From NCBI RefSeq assembly GCF_034180645.1, contig NZ_JAXFNY010000015.1, positions 1 through 64,000 on the forward strand: a DNA stretch of 64,000 bases, read 5' to 3'. The stretch is from Mobiluncus sp034180645 (lineage in GTDB: Bacteria > Actinomycetota > Actinomycetes > Actinomycetales > Actinomycetaceae). The position numbers and the translations under genes are program-made. The notes under the pieces were generated by a model. It was not told the origin of the DNA. It saw only the letters and a program-made list of their open reading frames with translations, and ran no database searches. Positions 48,748 through 57,063 of the stretch are shown piece by piece. Each line of letters opens with the position of its first letter. Position 1 is the stretch's first letter.

Positions 48748-50358
48748 TTAGTGACCTCCCATCCAGGCGCGCAGCTGCTCAGCAACCAGTTGCGGTTTGT
48801 CGAGAGCCAGTTCGGCAATCTCCTCACGCTTGGCTTCAATCTTTAGCAGGATTGGATCAGGTTCGGGCTCTGGTTCAGGCTCGGGCTCCGGTTCGGGTTC
48901 CGGAATCGTGGCCGCCTCAATCTCCAGAGCTTCTTCCTCCGGAGCACTCAAGGTGTAAGGATCAGGCAGCTGATCCAGCTCGCCGAGGTCCAAAGCCTCA
49001 CGTTCGCGAGCCTTGGCACGCTTCTTGGCCACCGCCGCGATAATAATCAACAGCAGGATAATCAATCCGGCAATAACCGCCTGACGAATCAAGGAGGCGG
49101 TCTTTGCCGCGGCCTCCGCGGCAGCTTCAGCCGCAGCAGCCTTTTCAGCCGCTTTCTTTGCCGTGTCGTCGAACGGAGAACGCGAGATATTCACAACGTC
49201 TCCGGTAGCAGCATCAATACCGGTAGCCGCCGCCACCATGTCGCGCACTTGCGCCATGTCCAAGCGCCGGGCGGTATCTTGATTCAATACGACCGACACG
49301 GACTTGCGCAATGCCGCTCCCGGTCCACGAGTCGACTGGGTCACTTCTTCGTTGACCGCGTTGTTTTGCACGTTTTGGGTGTTGGAGTAGTTACCGCCGT
49401 TATTGCCGTTCAGCTCATAAGGGTTGGCAATGTTATCCGGCCCCAGCACGCCACCAACGATGGCCCCGCCGCCGCTGTACTGTTCGGCCGCGTTCGAGGC
49501 AGACAACTGCTTGACCCCGCCTTCCGGATCGGTAAAGATACGAGTGGTCTTTACCTGGTTATCTTGTGAGAGGTCAACTTGCGCCGAGACACGGGCATTA
49601 CCGACCCCAACCAGGGGCTCCACTACCGCCAAAGCCTTGGCGACCAAACTCTTTTCCATTTCCGAAGCCGCGGCCGTACCGCCCTCGACCTTGTCGGACA
49701 GGCTGTTGCCCAGCGTATCTACCACGGTCACTCCCGACTTGTCCAAGTTCGGCACGGAAGCAGAAACCATGTTAATAACGGCTTGCACCGTGTCATTGGA
49801 GACGTCTTTGCGATTCTTCGGGGTTATGGTCACAGAGGCGGTGGTAGCAACGGGTTTCTTCGGGTCGGCAAATACGGATTCCTGCGGAATAGCCAGGGCG
49901 ACCGAAGATTTTTCAATGTCGTCCATGGTGTCGATGGTCTTGGCTAGCTCGCCTTCCAGGGCGCGTTTCTTGGCCATTTGCTGTTGGAAGTCGGAAGCCG
50001 CCACGCCCAGGTTATCCAAAACGGCATAACCGGCAGTGGGCTGTGCGGGCAGGTCGGCGGCCGCCAAGCTCATGCGTGCGCTCTGCACATCTTTCGCCGG
50101 CACCTTGACCACCCCATTGTCGGTGACCTGATATTTGATGCCTTGTGAATCGAGCTGTTCGGTGACGGCGGCTTGATCTTTATCCGTCAAACCTGAGTAC
50201 AGGGTGGTGTATTCGGGACGTGCCACCCAAGAGTAAAGCACCACGCCGCCCAAGATGAGCACGGCTACCCCGATAATCGACAGGGTCTTTTGGCCTAAAG
50301 AAAACTGGCCGACGGTACTTTTGACTTTATCTACTGCGTTTACGATGACCGGTGGCAT
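48748..50358 (-). CDS. fliF: MS-ring protein FliF
   Basis: Forms the MS ring in the membrane. 536 residues: N-terminal membrane helix (TLSIIGVAVLILGGVVLYSW), ring-building region with YTTLYSGLTDKDQAAVTEQL, periplasm-side ring domains, second membrane helix (AVIAGLIILLLIIIAAVAKK) and the C-terminal FliG-binding end IAELALDKPQLVAEQLRAWM. A run of alternating Glu-Pro (about residues 488-502) lies before that end. Its ATG overlaps the fliE stop (TAATG). Confidence 0.97.
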   Translation of the reverse strand: MPPVIVNAVDKVKSTVGQFSLGQKTLSIIGVAVLILGGVVLYSWVARPEYTTLYSGLTDKDQAAVTEQLDSQGIKYQVTDNGVVKVPAKDVQSARMSLAAADLPAQPTAGYAVLDNLGVAASDFQQQMAKKRALEGELAKTIDTMDDIEKSSVALAIPQESVFADPKKPVATTASVTITPKNRKDVSNDTVQAVINMVSASVPNLDKSGVTVVDTLGNSLSDKVEGGTAAASEMEKSLVAKALAVVEPLVGVGNARVSAQVDLSQDNQVKTTRIFTDPEGGVKQLSASNAAEQYSGGGAIVGGVLGPDNIANPYELNGNNGGNYSNTQNVQNNAVNEEVTQSTRGPGAALRKSVSVVLNQDTARRLDMAQVRDMVAAATGIDAATGDVVNISRSPFDDTAKKAAEKAAAAEAAAEAAAKTASLIRQAVIAGLIILLLIIIAAVAKKRAKAREREALDLGELDQLPDPYTLSAPEEEALEIEAATIPEPEPEPEPEPEPEPDPILLKIEAKREEIAELALDKPQLVAEQLRAWMGGH

Positions 50359-50789
50359 TATGCTTGCATCCTCATAATCTCGTTGAACATGTCAACTGCC
50401 TTGTTCCGTATAGTGGAGGTCAGTTCCATAGTCAGCTGGGATTCTGCGGCTGCAATAGTGTATTGGTGGACATCATTGAGTTGCCCGGTCAGGGCCTGCA
50501 CACCCAGCTTCTTGGCGGTACTCTGACGTTGCTGCATGTTGTACACCGCATCGGCAAAAACGTTGCCGAAAGAGGTTTCCGCGACGTCGCGGATATCTCC
50601 ACCCAACGGGGTTAGACCGGTGCCAGTCGGGACGATGTGCGTGGCATTGGTGCCAAGACGCGCCGGACCGGCTTGGGTGGCTGCGGAACGTGAGAACCCA
50701 AGGGATTGTACTAAGTTATTGGTTAGCTGCTGGGTTCCGGTCAAGGAACTGGTCAGGTTGCTACCAATACCATCTACAGAGTAAGGCAT
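50358..50789 (-). CDS. fliE: Hook-basal body protein FliE
   Basis: Junction between MS ring and rod. 143 residues, longer than the usual ~105 through an N-terminal Thr/Ser-rich stretch; the C-terminal half matches FliE: TSFGNVFADAVYNMQQRQST and HQYTIAAAESQLTMELTSTI, RNKAVDMFNEIMRM. It lies 7 nt after flgC. Confidence 0.92.
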   Translation of the reverse strand: MPYSVDGIGSNLTSSLTGTQQLTNNLVQSLGFSRSAATQAGPARLGTNATHIVPTGTGLTPLGGDIRDVAETSFGNVFADAVYNMQQRQSTAKKLGVQALTGQLNDVHQYTIAAAESQLTMELTSTIRNKAVDMFNEIMRMQA

Positions 50790-50796
50790 AGCTTAC

Positions 50797-51195
50797 TTAC
50801 CTCCCGATTTGCAATGCTGCTTCGTAGGTGGACTTTGCACGGTCCACCACGGCAGCGTTTGCCTGGTAAGCCCTTTGCGCCATAATCAACTGGGTCATCT
50901 GTGATCCCAAGTCAATATCAGGGTGGCGGACATACCCTTCTTCATTCGCGTTCGGATCGCGGGGGTCGTACACGATCCGGCCGTCGGTGCCACCGAGCGC
51001 AATGCCCGATACCATCGTGCCTGCTGGACGTCCGTAATCAACAGCCTGAGCCACCACGTAGCGAGCCCGGAAGGCCTCTTCGTTCATGGGCTTAGTGGTG
51101 TTGATATTGGCGATATTATCCGAGATGCAGTCCAACCATTTGCGGTTGACCGTCATGCCGGTTCCAGCGATACCGATTGCTCCAAACGTGGTCAT
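50797..51195 (-). CDS. flgC: Flagellar rod protein FlgC
   Basis: Proximal rod subunit. 132 residues: N-terminal IGIAGTGMTVNRKWLDCISD then NIANINTTKPMNEEAFRARY, and the C-terminal VRHPDIDLGSQMTQLIMAQR, AYQANAAVVDRAKSTYEAAL. Overlaps flgB by 4 nt. Confidence 0.96.
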   Translation of the reverse strand: MTTFGAIGIAGTGMTVNRKWLDCISDNIANINTTKPMNEEAFRARYVVAQAVDYGRPAGTMVSGIALGGTDGRIVYDPRDPNANEEGYVRHPDIDLGSQMTQLIMAQRAYQANAAVVDRAKSTYEAALQIGR

Positions 51196-51539
51196 GATGT
51201 CGTCCTCATTGCCGAGCGAATGCTGGTATATTCCCCACTGATTGCTTGGGTGGCCAGCTGAAAGCGCAGAACCGTATCGACACTCGAGATGGTTTCAGTG
51301 TCCAAGTTGACATTGTTACCGTCAATGCGAGTGGGCTCCAAAGAGCGGGCAGTGGCGATATGCGTGGTGGCAGGGTGTCCGAACTCGACGGCGCGAGCCA
51401 GTTCACTTTCGAACGATACCTTGCCGGATAAGAATCCCGGCGTCTGAATATTGGCAATGTTGTCGGCGATGACTCGCTGACGCATAGACAATCCATCCAG
51501 CGCGGTTCGCATTGCTACGTAACCAACAGAATCAAACAT
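51192..51539 (-). CDS. flgB: Flagellar rod protein FlgB
   Basis: Proximal rod subunit. 115 residues: YVAMRTALDGLSMRQRVIAD, NIANIQTPGFLSGKVSFESE and a C-terminal helix VLRFQLATQAISGEYTSIRS. It is the first gene of the 24-kb minus-strand flagellar run, with a candidate promoter about 100 nt upstream. Confidence 0.95.
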   Translation of the reverse strand: MFDSVGYVAMRTALDGLSMRQRVIADNIANIQTPGFLSGKVSFESELARAVEFGHPATTHIATARSLEPTRIDGNNVNLDTETISSVDTVLRFQLATQAISGEYTSIRSAMRTTS

Positions 51540-51637
51540 GACGACCTCACATGTTCTCTCGCTGAATCATTCCTTCGATCCTCATTACCCGCATAACTTC
51601 CTGCTTGCGGTTCAGTGCTTTTTGCGCTGACATATTC

Positions 51638-51666
51638 AGTATCGGCAGTTACCAAGGAATTGTCGA
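51638..51666 (-). promoter_or_regulatory. Candidate promoter of the main flagellar operon
   Basis: TCGACA-N17-GATACT on the minus strand, about 100 nt before flgB, resembles a housekeeping promoter. The same -10 region reads GCCGATAC (51639-51646), a seven-of-eight match to the FliA -10, but without a TAAA at the right distance. Which sigma factor uses it cannot be told from sequence. Confidence 0.4.
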
Positions 51667-52259
51667 GGAGTTTTGTTAATCTGTTTTGGGGTTCATGGGA
51701 AGTTTCTGCGAACCCCGCGATTTTTACATTTAGTAGGTTTTTGTTAGAACAAATGTCCGAACTATATGCCCTAGTAAATAAGGTTTCTGGAAGATTACAC
51801 AGCTGTAACTTACCGTATTTTCAGCATCATATTTTTACCACCTTGTCAGCTTTCAAATCGGCAGGTTTCGTTCACCAAAAGTATCTATATCTATAAAGCT
51901 AAACGGCGCCTCGTTCAGTTTCTTTTCAGCTTATTCTGCGACTCGTTCGCGCCCCGACAATTTCTCCCACTGTCAAAATGTCGCCAATTTTGTGTATATT
52001 CACGTGAAATTCCCACACGACCTGGTCAAATACAAATTCTTTAGAGCTGGTAACATTCTGAGGCTTAGCTGAGCGTTAGGGTAAACTTCCCCGGACGTAC
52101 AAATTTTTGCTAGCTTGTAGGTTTCGATGCAAAATTAATTCACTAGCGTTCATAGACTGAACCTAGTTAGGACTTTCATCCCGGGTGTGATGTTGGTCAC
52201 ACTACCTAATTTGTACGCATTTACACAGCTGTTTTACTGCTCTTTTGCCCAAATACTCA
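51667..52259. other. AT-rich intergenic region between flgB and the fliD-fliS operon
   Basis: About 590 nt, clearly more A/T-rich than its surroundings. A 93-codon open frame on the plus strand (51615-51896) starts inside the flgB promoter region, lacks a ribosome site and resembles no family, so it is not called. No tRNA, repeat or known riboswitch was recognised. Confidence 0.5.
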
Positions 52260-52297
52260 GGGAGCTTTCAGGAAAAGACGCTTTCCTGAAAGCTCCC
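52260..52297 (-). terminator. Terminator of the fliD-fliS operon
   Basis: A perfect 16-bp stem (GGGAGCTTTCAGGAAA and its complement, 52260-52275 with 52282-52297) 45 nt past the last gene, followed on the minus strand by TGAGTATTTGG. The U-tract is imperfect. Confidence 0.7.
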
Positions 52298-52342
52298 CGT
52301 GAACGCAAACGGCGGCGACACCCCTGAGTGAGCCCCGCGCTT

Positions 52343-52681
52343 TTACCCCTCTAAATCTAAATACCGGGGACCTGGTTCGATTTTCTTTTCAGGAGGAATC
52401 TTGCGGAGTTTATCGCGTTCTTCCCCGGCGCGGCGTTGCTCTTCTTGATTCTTACGCATGGCAGACGTGACTTGTTTCCCCAACTCCGACAAGTCCTTTT
52501 GTACCTGACGCGCTCGCGGAGCCAAATCCGGAGGCAACGGCCCCAACCGCGGAGGCTGCCAACCCGACTCATCGGAAGGAATCTGACCGGCAGCCAGCAT
52601 CCGGCTGTCCGCAGCAATCTGGGCTTCCAACCGATCCAGCTCGTCCTCCCAGCCCGAGGAGCTATCGCGCCTAGCCGACAC
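52343..52681 (-). CDS. Small charged protein downstream of FliS
   Basis: 112 residues from a GTG at 52681, chosen because GAGGTGAT, an almost complete anti-16S match, lies just upstream. It overlaps the fliS stop. The sequence is rich in Glu, Arg, Gln and Pro with probable helices at about 12-30 (WEDELDRLEAQIAADSRMLA) and 60-90 (QVQKDLSELGKQVTSAMRKN). No family is recognised. Position after fliD-fliS is that of FliT-type chaperones in other bacteria, but no FliT similarity can be claimed. Confidence 0.65.
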   Translation of the reverse strand: MSARRDSSSGWEDELDRLEAQIAADSRMLAAGQIPSDESGWQPPRLGPLPPDLAPRARQVQKDLSELGKQVTSAMRKNQEEQRRAGEERDKLRKIPPEKKIEPGPRYLDLEG

Positions 52682-53117
52682 CCAAATCACCTCGTGAATT
52701 GCGCTTCACCTCACCGGGCTTAGCTGCTACCCCAGACTTTGCTTCCTCCGCTTCCAGCTGTGTGGCCGCCTGTTTCCACGCGTCCGCCAGCGGTTCAAAC
52801 AGCTCCCGAATCTCTTGAGCTTTATCAGCGTCTCCCTGCACGTTGGCGTTGACCAGTTCTTTCATGGCATACACATACAAAGCCATCAAACCCTCAGCGC
52901 CGTCCCACACGTCCATCCGCAGGGACGACATCAACTCGGCGATAATGTCCTGGGCATGAGTCAGATTTTTATGCGCTTCAACCCGGTTCTGACCGCGCAG
53001 GGCTTTCTCAGCCCGTCCAATATCAAGCAGCAGCCGGTCGTAGAGCATCGTCAACAACCTGGCCGGCGAAGCCGTGACAATAGAGTCCTGCTGGAACCTA
53101 TTAATGGCGGTCTGCAT
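52671..53117 (-). CDS. fliS: Flagellin export chaperone FliS
   Basis: Cytosolic chaperone that holds flagellin monomeric before export. 148 residues; helical FliS core from INRFQQDSIVTASPARLLTM and LYDRLLLDIGRAEKALRGQN through MDVWDGAEGLMALYVYAMKE, plus a ~30-residue tail. The ATG at 53117 has GGAGG 5 nt upstream and is preferred over a start four codons earlier. A 13-bp intercistronic hairpin separates it from fliD. Confidence 0.94.
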   Translation of the reverse strand: MQTAINRFQQDSIVTASPARLLTMLYDRLLLDIGRAEKALRGQNRVEAHKNLTHAQDIIAELMSSLRMDVWDGAEGLMALYVYAMKELVNANVQGDADKAQEIRELFEPLADAWKQAATQLEAEEAKSGVAAKPGEVKRNSRGDLGVG

Positions 53118-53156
53118 ACTTTCCTCCACTTAAATAAAACGTACCCTTTAACCATA

Positions 53157-53194
53157 CTTCGGCTGGGTTCACAATGTATGAAACCCAGCCGAAG
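53157..53194 (-). other. Intercistronic hairpin between fliD and fliS
   Basis: A perfect 13-bp stem (CTTCGGCTGGGTT with its complement, 12-nt loop) 20 nt past the fliD stop, with no T-tract after it. It could stabilise the fliD message or act as a partial terminator. Confidence 0.6.
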
Positions 53195-53214
53195 AATGTT
53201 AGATTATGCGGTTT

Positions 53215-54837
53215 TTACTGGCCTCCCAGCTGGGCTAACTGTCCAGCCAGCCAAGTCTGCTGCTGTTGCATCCGAGCCAGCATCGTCTCCAGAGAGGAAT
53301 ACTGCTTGTAAAGCTGAGCCTCTTTGCGTACCAGACGATCGTCGTATTCGCTGATACGGTTGCCATAGTAAGACACCGTGCTTTGCTTCGACTCAATAGT
53401 CTTGGTTAAAGTACCTTCGGTAAAGTCAGAAACTTTAGACGCCATGTCTCCGACCTTCTTGGCGAACTCCACCATGACCCGCTGTACCTTTTCGGGGTCA
53501 GCTTCCAAAGCCTTCTTAAACTTTTCGGCATCAAACTTGATGTCTACTTGAGAGCCATGGAACTTTCCGTCTGACCCCTTTTCGACACCGCCACCCAAGC
53601 CGATTCCAAAAGTGGACAAGGAATAGGTCTGAGTCTTGCCTTCCGCGTCAGTGATGGTAATTCCATTGGAAACCAGACCCATAATCTTGTTCTTGAGGTC
53701 GCGTCCTTCGGAGTTACCCAGAGGACCGGCAGCAGTATAGGTAAAGGTCTTGTTGGTGGTCGGATCAACATCTTGCTTGGTGACGCTTTCCATACCTTTA
53801 TTTAAGGTGGTCAGGGCATCCGTCAAGGCGCTCATCATCTTTTCCATCTTGCCTGACGCCACGTCCATGTCCCGCGTAGCATTAACTTTAACGCCTTTGA
53901 GCAGGGCATCGGTGTAGACCGGGGTGCCGTCAGCATTCGTCTTTTGCACCACATTGGACAAGTCAATGGTGACGTTATCCATAATCTGAATCTTGTTCGA
54001 TCCATAGGTGCGTTCCTCACCGAGCAGGCGAATCTTGGCATCCGAGGACTGGTGAATTACGTTCACCGCTTGCTCCACGGCGCCGCTACCTGCCACTGCC
54101 GCCGCCAAAGCCGCGGCGTCATCATAGACATAGTGAGCGGATTCGGTAGCCGCATCGGTCGTGGAACTCTTGGCAGTCAGCCCCAGTCCCTTGGTAATGT
54201 CACCCGCATACAGCTTAAAATCGCCCTTGTTTGCACCCGTTTCCCGTCCGGTAATCTGCAAGATGTATTTACCGGTGCCGTCCGGCTTATCGCCCACGCG
54301 CACAGCAGTAGCGGTCACGCCCGCAGATTCAGAAGCCGCGTTGATGGCTCGGGCAATCGCGGGAGCCTCGGCGGATGAGGGGGAAATCGTGGTGATTTTG
54401 TCACCAATCATGATGGAAATCTTGGGTGGCTCACCCTTTGCCTTGGCAGCATCATACAGATTTTGGATGGCGTTCTGATCGAGAGTGACCTGTTTAGCAT
54501 GCGCAACTTGCAGGACATCGAATTCGACTGAGCCAACTTGAGCTCCGGGAGAAGTAGTCACTCCCACCATCGGATCGGAAGACGTCGCTTTGGCGGCTTC
54601 CCAGATTTGGGCAGTATCGAAACGAACGCTCTCCTTGCCCACACGTCCATACACGTCCCAAGCCGCCCGCTTGATGTTGGCGAACTTGCTGTTCATATTT
54701 TGGAATACTTGAAGCTGGGACTTGTATTCCGCTTGCCTTCTTTGCAGCTTTATCAGCGGAACCTTTTCCAAGGACATCAATTGTTCAACAATGCCCTGGG
54801 TATTGAACCCGCCCAGTCCTGGTAATGCAATTCCCAT
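53215..54837 (-). CDS. fliD: Filament cap protein FliD
   Basis: Cap on which flagellin polymerises. 540 residues: N-terminal ALPGLGGFNTQGIVEQLMSL followed by EKVPLIKLQRRQAEYKSQLQ, central variable domains, and a C-terminal coiled coil with NRISEYDDRLVRKEAQLYKQ and YSSLETMLARMQQQQTWLAG. It has its own FliA-type promoter just past the fliA stop, and a leader hairpin. fliS follows. Confidence 0.95.
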   Translation of the reverse strand: MGIALPGLGGFNTQGIVEQLMSLEKVPLIKLQRRQAEYKSQLQVFQNMNSKFANIKRAAWDVYGRVGKESVRFDTAQIWEAAKATSSDPMVGVTTSPGAQVGSVEFDVLQVAHAKQVTLDQNAIQNLYDAAKAKGEPPKISIMIGDKITTISPSSAEAPAIARAINAASESAGVTATAVRVGDKPDGTGKYILQITGRETGANKGDFKLYAGDITKGLGLTAKSSTTDAATESAHYVYDDAAALAAAVAGSGAVEQAVNVIHQSSDAKIRLLGEERTYGSNKIQIMDNVTIDLSNVVQKTNADGTPVYTDALLKGVKVNATRDMDVASGKMEKMMSALTDALTTLNKGMESVTKQDVDPTTNKTFTYTAAGPLGNSEGRDLKNKIMGLVSNGITITDAEGKTQTYSLSTFGIGLGGGVEKGSDGKFHGSQVDIKFDAEKFKKALEADPEKVQRVMVEFAKKVGDMASKVSDFTEGTLTKTIESKQSTVSYYGNRISEYDDRLVRKEAQLYKQYSSLETMLARMQQQQTWLAGQLAQLGGQ

Positions 54838-54865
54838 GATGTGCTCCTTCCATGGAATAAAAAGT

Positions 54866-54886
54866 GTTATCCCATCCTGAGATAAC
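54866..54886 (-). promoter_or_regulatory. Leader hairpin upstream of fliD
   Basis: GTTATC-TCAGGATGG-GATAAC on the minus strand: a 6-bp stem whose loop shows AGGATG, a good CsrA core. It is followed by ACTTTTT, so it could instead be a weak terminator or attenuator for the FliA promoter upstream. Confidence 0.4.
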
Positions 54887-54938
54887 GCCGAGGTTCAGAA
54901 CACCGACAGGTGTCCCACTGACACTACCTCATGCTTAA

Positions 54939-54964
54939 TTGTCGGTCATTATCCCTGAGAATTA
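54939..54964 (-). promoter_or_regulatory. FliA-type promoter of fliD-fliS
   Basis: TAAT-N14-ACCGACAA on the minus strand, about 105-130 nt upstream of fliD: six of eight -10 positions match GCCGATAA, with a spacer one base short. It starts just past the fliA stop. Confidence 0.5.
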
Positions 54965-54972
54965 AGGGGAAA

Positions 54973-56271
54973 TTATTTTTTTCGTCGATTCCGGCGCGCT
55001 TCCGCCCGCATATTCTGTTGCCGAATGGACAATCCTCCCAGGTAAGAGGTGGTTGGTGGGGTCGGTGGTTTTTCTTCTTCCCCCGGGAGTTCCGCTGTGG
55101 ATTCCCCACCACCTAAGCGGGCTTTGTCTTTACTTTTAGGTTTCTCGGCGGCTTCGGCGGCGCGCTGGGCTTCCTGCTCCGCTTCGAGACGAGCCTTTGC
55201 CTGCGCTGTGCCACGGGCGTGACCAGCTAGGAAGCTCTCGGTGGAAGTACCCGGCGCGACCTCGACGGCGGACTCTTCCGGTTCCTTACGGCGAGACGAC
55301 CCCGCGGACGTGCCGGACGAAACTTGTGACAACGAATCACGCAGAGACGATGAACGAGGACGAGGTGTCCCGGAAGAATCCCGCGGGCGACCCCGTGCTG
55401 AGGCAGAAACGGGGGGCGCAATGAGCGTGTCCTCTATCTCCAGGTCCATGTCCGGGTCTGCACGCAACATCTCATCAGCGTGATCTTCAATCTTTTGGAA
55501 GTAGCTCTCGCGGCGTTTCTTAACGATGCCGGTGACTTCCTCGTTTTCTTCCGCAGCCGCTTCGGGATCGAGGTGGCGGTTCATCCCCTCACGCATCAAG
55601 GTGAGCGCCTCCGAACGCAGCTGAGACACTCGAGATTGAGTGACGCCCAGCTCGTCGGCCACATCTTGAATCGGACGTTCCTCAAAAAATACCTGTTCCA
55701 CCACAAAGCGCAAACGCTGCGGCAGGGCTCGAACCGCGGCGCGCAGATACACCAGTCGTTCGTCGTCCAGCAGCGTGTCTTCCGGGGAGGGGCTTTCATC
55801 GGGGACTTCCAAAGTCCGGTCGTCCTCTTTACCGGCGGGTGCATCCATAGAAACAACGCGGCGAGCGGCATCTTGCTGAGCGGACTCCACCGACTCCACG
55901 TCCACCCCCAGAGCCGAAGCGAGTTCCTCTTTCGTAGGAGCGCGTCCCGCAGCAGCCGTGAGGGTAGAGGTCATTTCCTCCAGCTGTTTGGTGCGTTGAC
56001 GAGCCCCGCGGGTCGCCCAGTCCATGGAACGCAGTTCGTCCAGCATGGCTCCGCGAATCCGATAAACCGCGTAACGATGGAACGGCACTCCGGTATTTGG
56101 GTCATAAGAATTAGCGGCTTGCACCAGGGCCAAAGAACCCGCCGAAGCGAGGTCCTCGCGCTGTACAAAAGACGGGACACGGCGCATCAACTCCGCCACT
56201 TGGTAACCAACCAAGGGGAGGTTTTTTTCAATTAGCTCGTTGCGGTTCACTTCGCCGAGTGAAGCCTCCAC
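54973..56271 (-). CDS. fliA: Flagellar sigma factor FliA with long C-terminal extension
   Basis: Sigma-28 family (FliA/SigD/WhiG). Region 2 (LPLVGYQVAELMRRVPSFVQ, DLASAGSLALVQAANSYDPN, FHRYAVYRIRGAMLDELRSM DW), region 3 (~93-150) and region 4 (LPQRLRFVVEQVFFEERPIQ and DVADELGVTQSRVSQLRSEA) end near residue 235. About 195 further residues follow, acidic then Ser/Arg-rich, ending in a basic RRNRRKK. FliA proteins are usually ~240-260 residues. The start is GTG at 56271 with GAGGAG 7 nt upstream. A FliA-type promoter precedes it, implying autoregulation. No anti-sigma FlgM is found in the window. Confidence 0.95.
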   Translation of the reverse strand: MEASLGEVNRNELIEKNLPLVGYQVAELMRRVPSFVQREDLASAGSLALVQAANSYDPNTGVPFHRYAVYRIRGAMLDELRSMDWATRGARQRTKQLEEMTSTLTAAAGRAPTKEELASALGVDVESVESAQQDAARRVVSMDAPAGKEDDRTLEVPDESPSPEDTLLDDERLVYLRAAVRALPQRLRFVVEQVFFEERPIQDVADELGVTQSRVSQLRSEALTLMREGMNRHLDPEAAAEENEEVTGIVKKRRESYFQKIEDHADEMLRADPDMDLEIEDTLIAPPVSASARGRPRDSSGTPRPRSSSLRDSLSQVSSGTSAGSSRRKEPEESAVEVAPGTSTESFLAGHARGTAQAKARLEAEQEAQRAAEAAEKPKSKDKARLGGGESTAELPGEEEKPPTPPTTSYLGGLSIRQQNMRAEARRNRRKK

Positions 56272-56371
56272 CGTGTCTCTCCTCAGAAAAAATTGCAGGT
56301 GCAGTCCCAGCCAGTTTACCTTTTAAACCATTTAATTAGCGGTAGATTAATGAGGAATCGGCAGGATTGAG

Positions 56372-56398
56372 TGATTGGCAATTTTGCGGGTAAGTTTA
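56372..56398 (-). promoter_or_regulatory. FliA-type promoter of fliA
   Basis: TAAA-N15-GCCAATCA on the minus strand, about 100 nt before fliA: exact -35 and spacer and six of eight -10 positions. Suggests positive autoregulation of the flagellar sigma factor. Confidence 0.6.
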
Positions 56399-56450
56399 GC
56401 TAAAGAGCCGTCAGGCTTTGACGATTGGGCTGACTGAGGAGGAGAGCGCT

Positions 56451-56936
56451 ATGTCGTTAGACGCATTGTCACGCCAACTGTGGAAACAACGTGAAACTCT
56501 GGAGGTCATGCTGTTTAAGCTGGAAGAAGAACGTTTGATTACTTCCACAGCCTCGTCCCGGTGGCTGCCACGCGCCACTCGTGAACTGGAAGCCGTCATT
56601 GCGCAGGCGCAAACAATGGAACTGGAGCGCTCCATGGAATCTGAAGCCGTGGCGGTCGACTTGGGACTGCCCCCCGAGGCATCCCTGAAAGAAATTGCTG
56701 AGGCAGCGGACGAGCCGTGGCAGACCCTGTTGAACCAACATCGCGAAGCCCTCATCTCCCTGACTTCTGAAATTGCCGATATGTCCAAGGCGAACCAAGA
56801 AGTCCTGTCCTCCCTCCAGCGCGCCACCCAAGAAACCCTGATGAGTATGCAAGGGGCGGAAGAAACCTATGGTGAGGACGGGGGAATCCACGCTTCGGGA
56901 ACGGGCGAATCCACCATGCTTGACACTTCAATGTAA
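56451..56936 (+). CDS. flgN: FlgN-family chaperone
   Basis: Chaperone for the hook-filament junction proteins FlgK and FlgL. 161 residues, nearly all helical: LSRQLWKQRETLEVMLFKLE and EERLITSTASSRWLPRATRE at the N-terminus, LREx-like LLNQHREALISLTSEIADMS near the middle. The ATG at 56451 has GAGGAGGAG 6 nt upstream; an in-frame TTG at 56418 is rejected. It precedes flgK by 127 nt on the same strand. FlgN proteins are poorly conserved, and position is strong support. Confidence 0.82.
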   Translation: MSLDALSRQLWKQRETLEVMLFKLEEERLITSTASSRWLPRATRELEAVIAQAQTMELERSMESEAVAVDLGLPPEASLKEIAEAADEPWQTLLNQHREALISLTSEIADMSKANQEVLSSLQRATQETLMSMQGAEETYGEDGGIHASGTGESTMLDTSM

Positions 56937-57063
56937 GAACAAGAACACGGGGTTTTGAAAAAAATTCTCATATCCGAGCCTTTCAAGCCGATGAGCTTAA
57001 ACGTGGACGCGTGAGGCGTCACAAAGATTGAGTAAGCAAACAGGCTAGGGAAAGGACACTCCG

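Noticed and set aside
51615..51896. 93-codon plus-strand frame upstream of flgB
   Set aside because: AT-rich, starts within the flgB promoter region, no ribosome site, no family.
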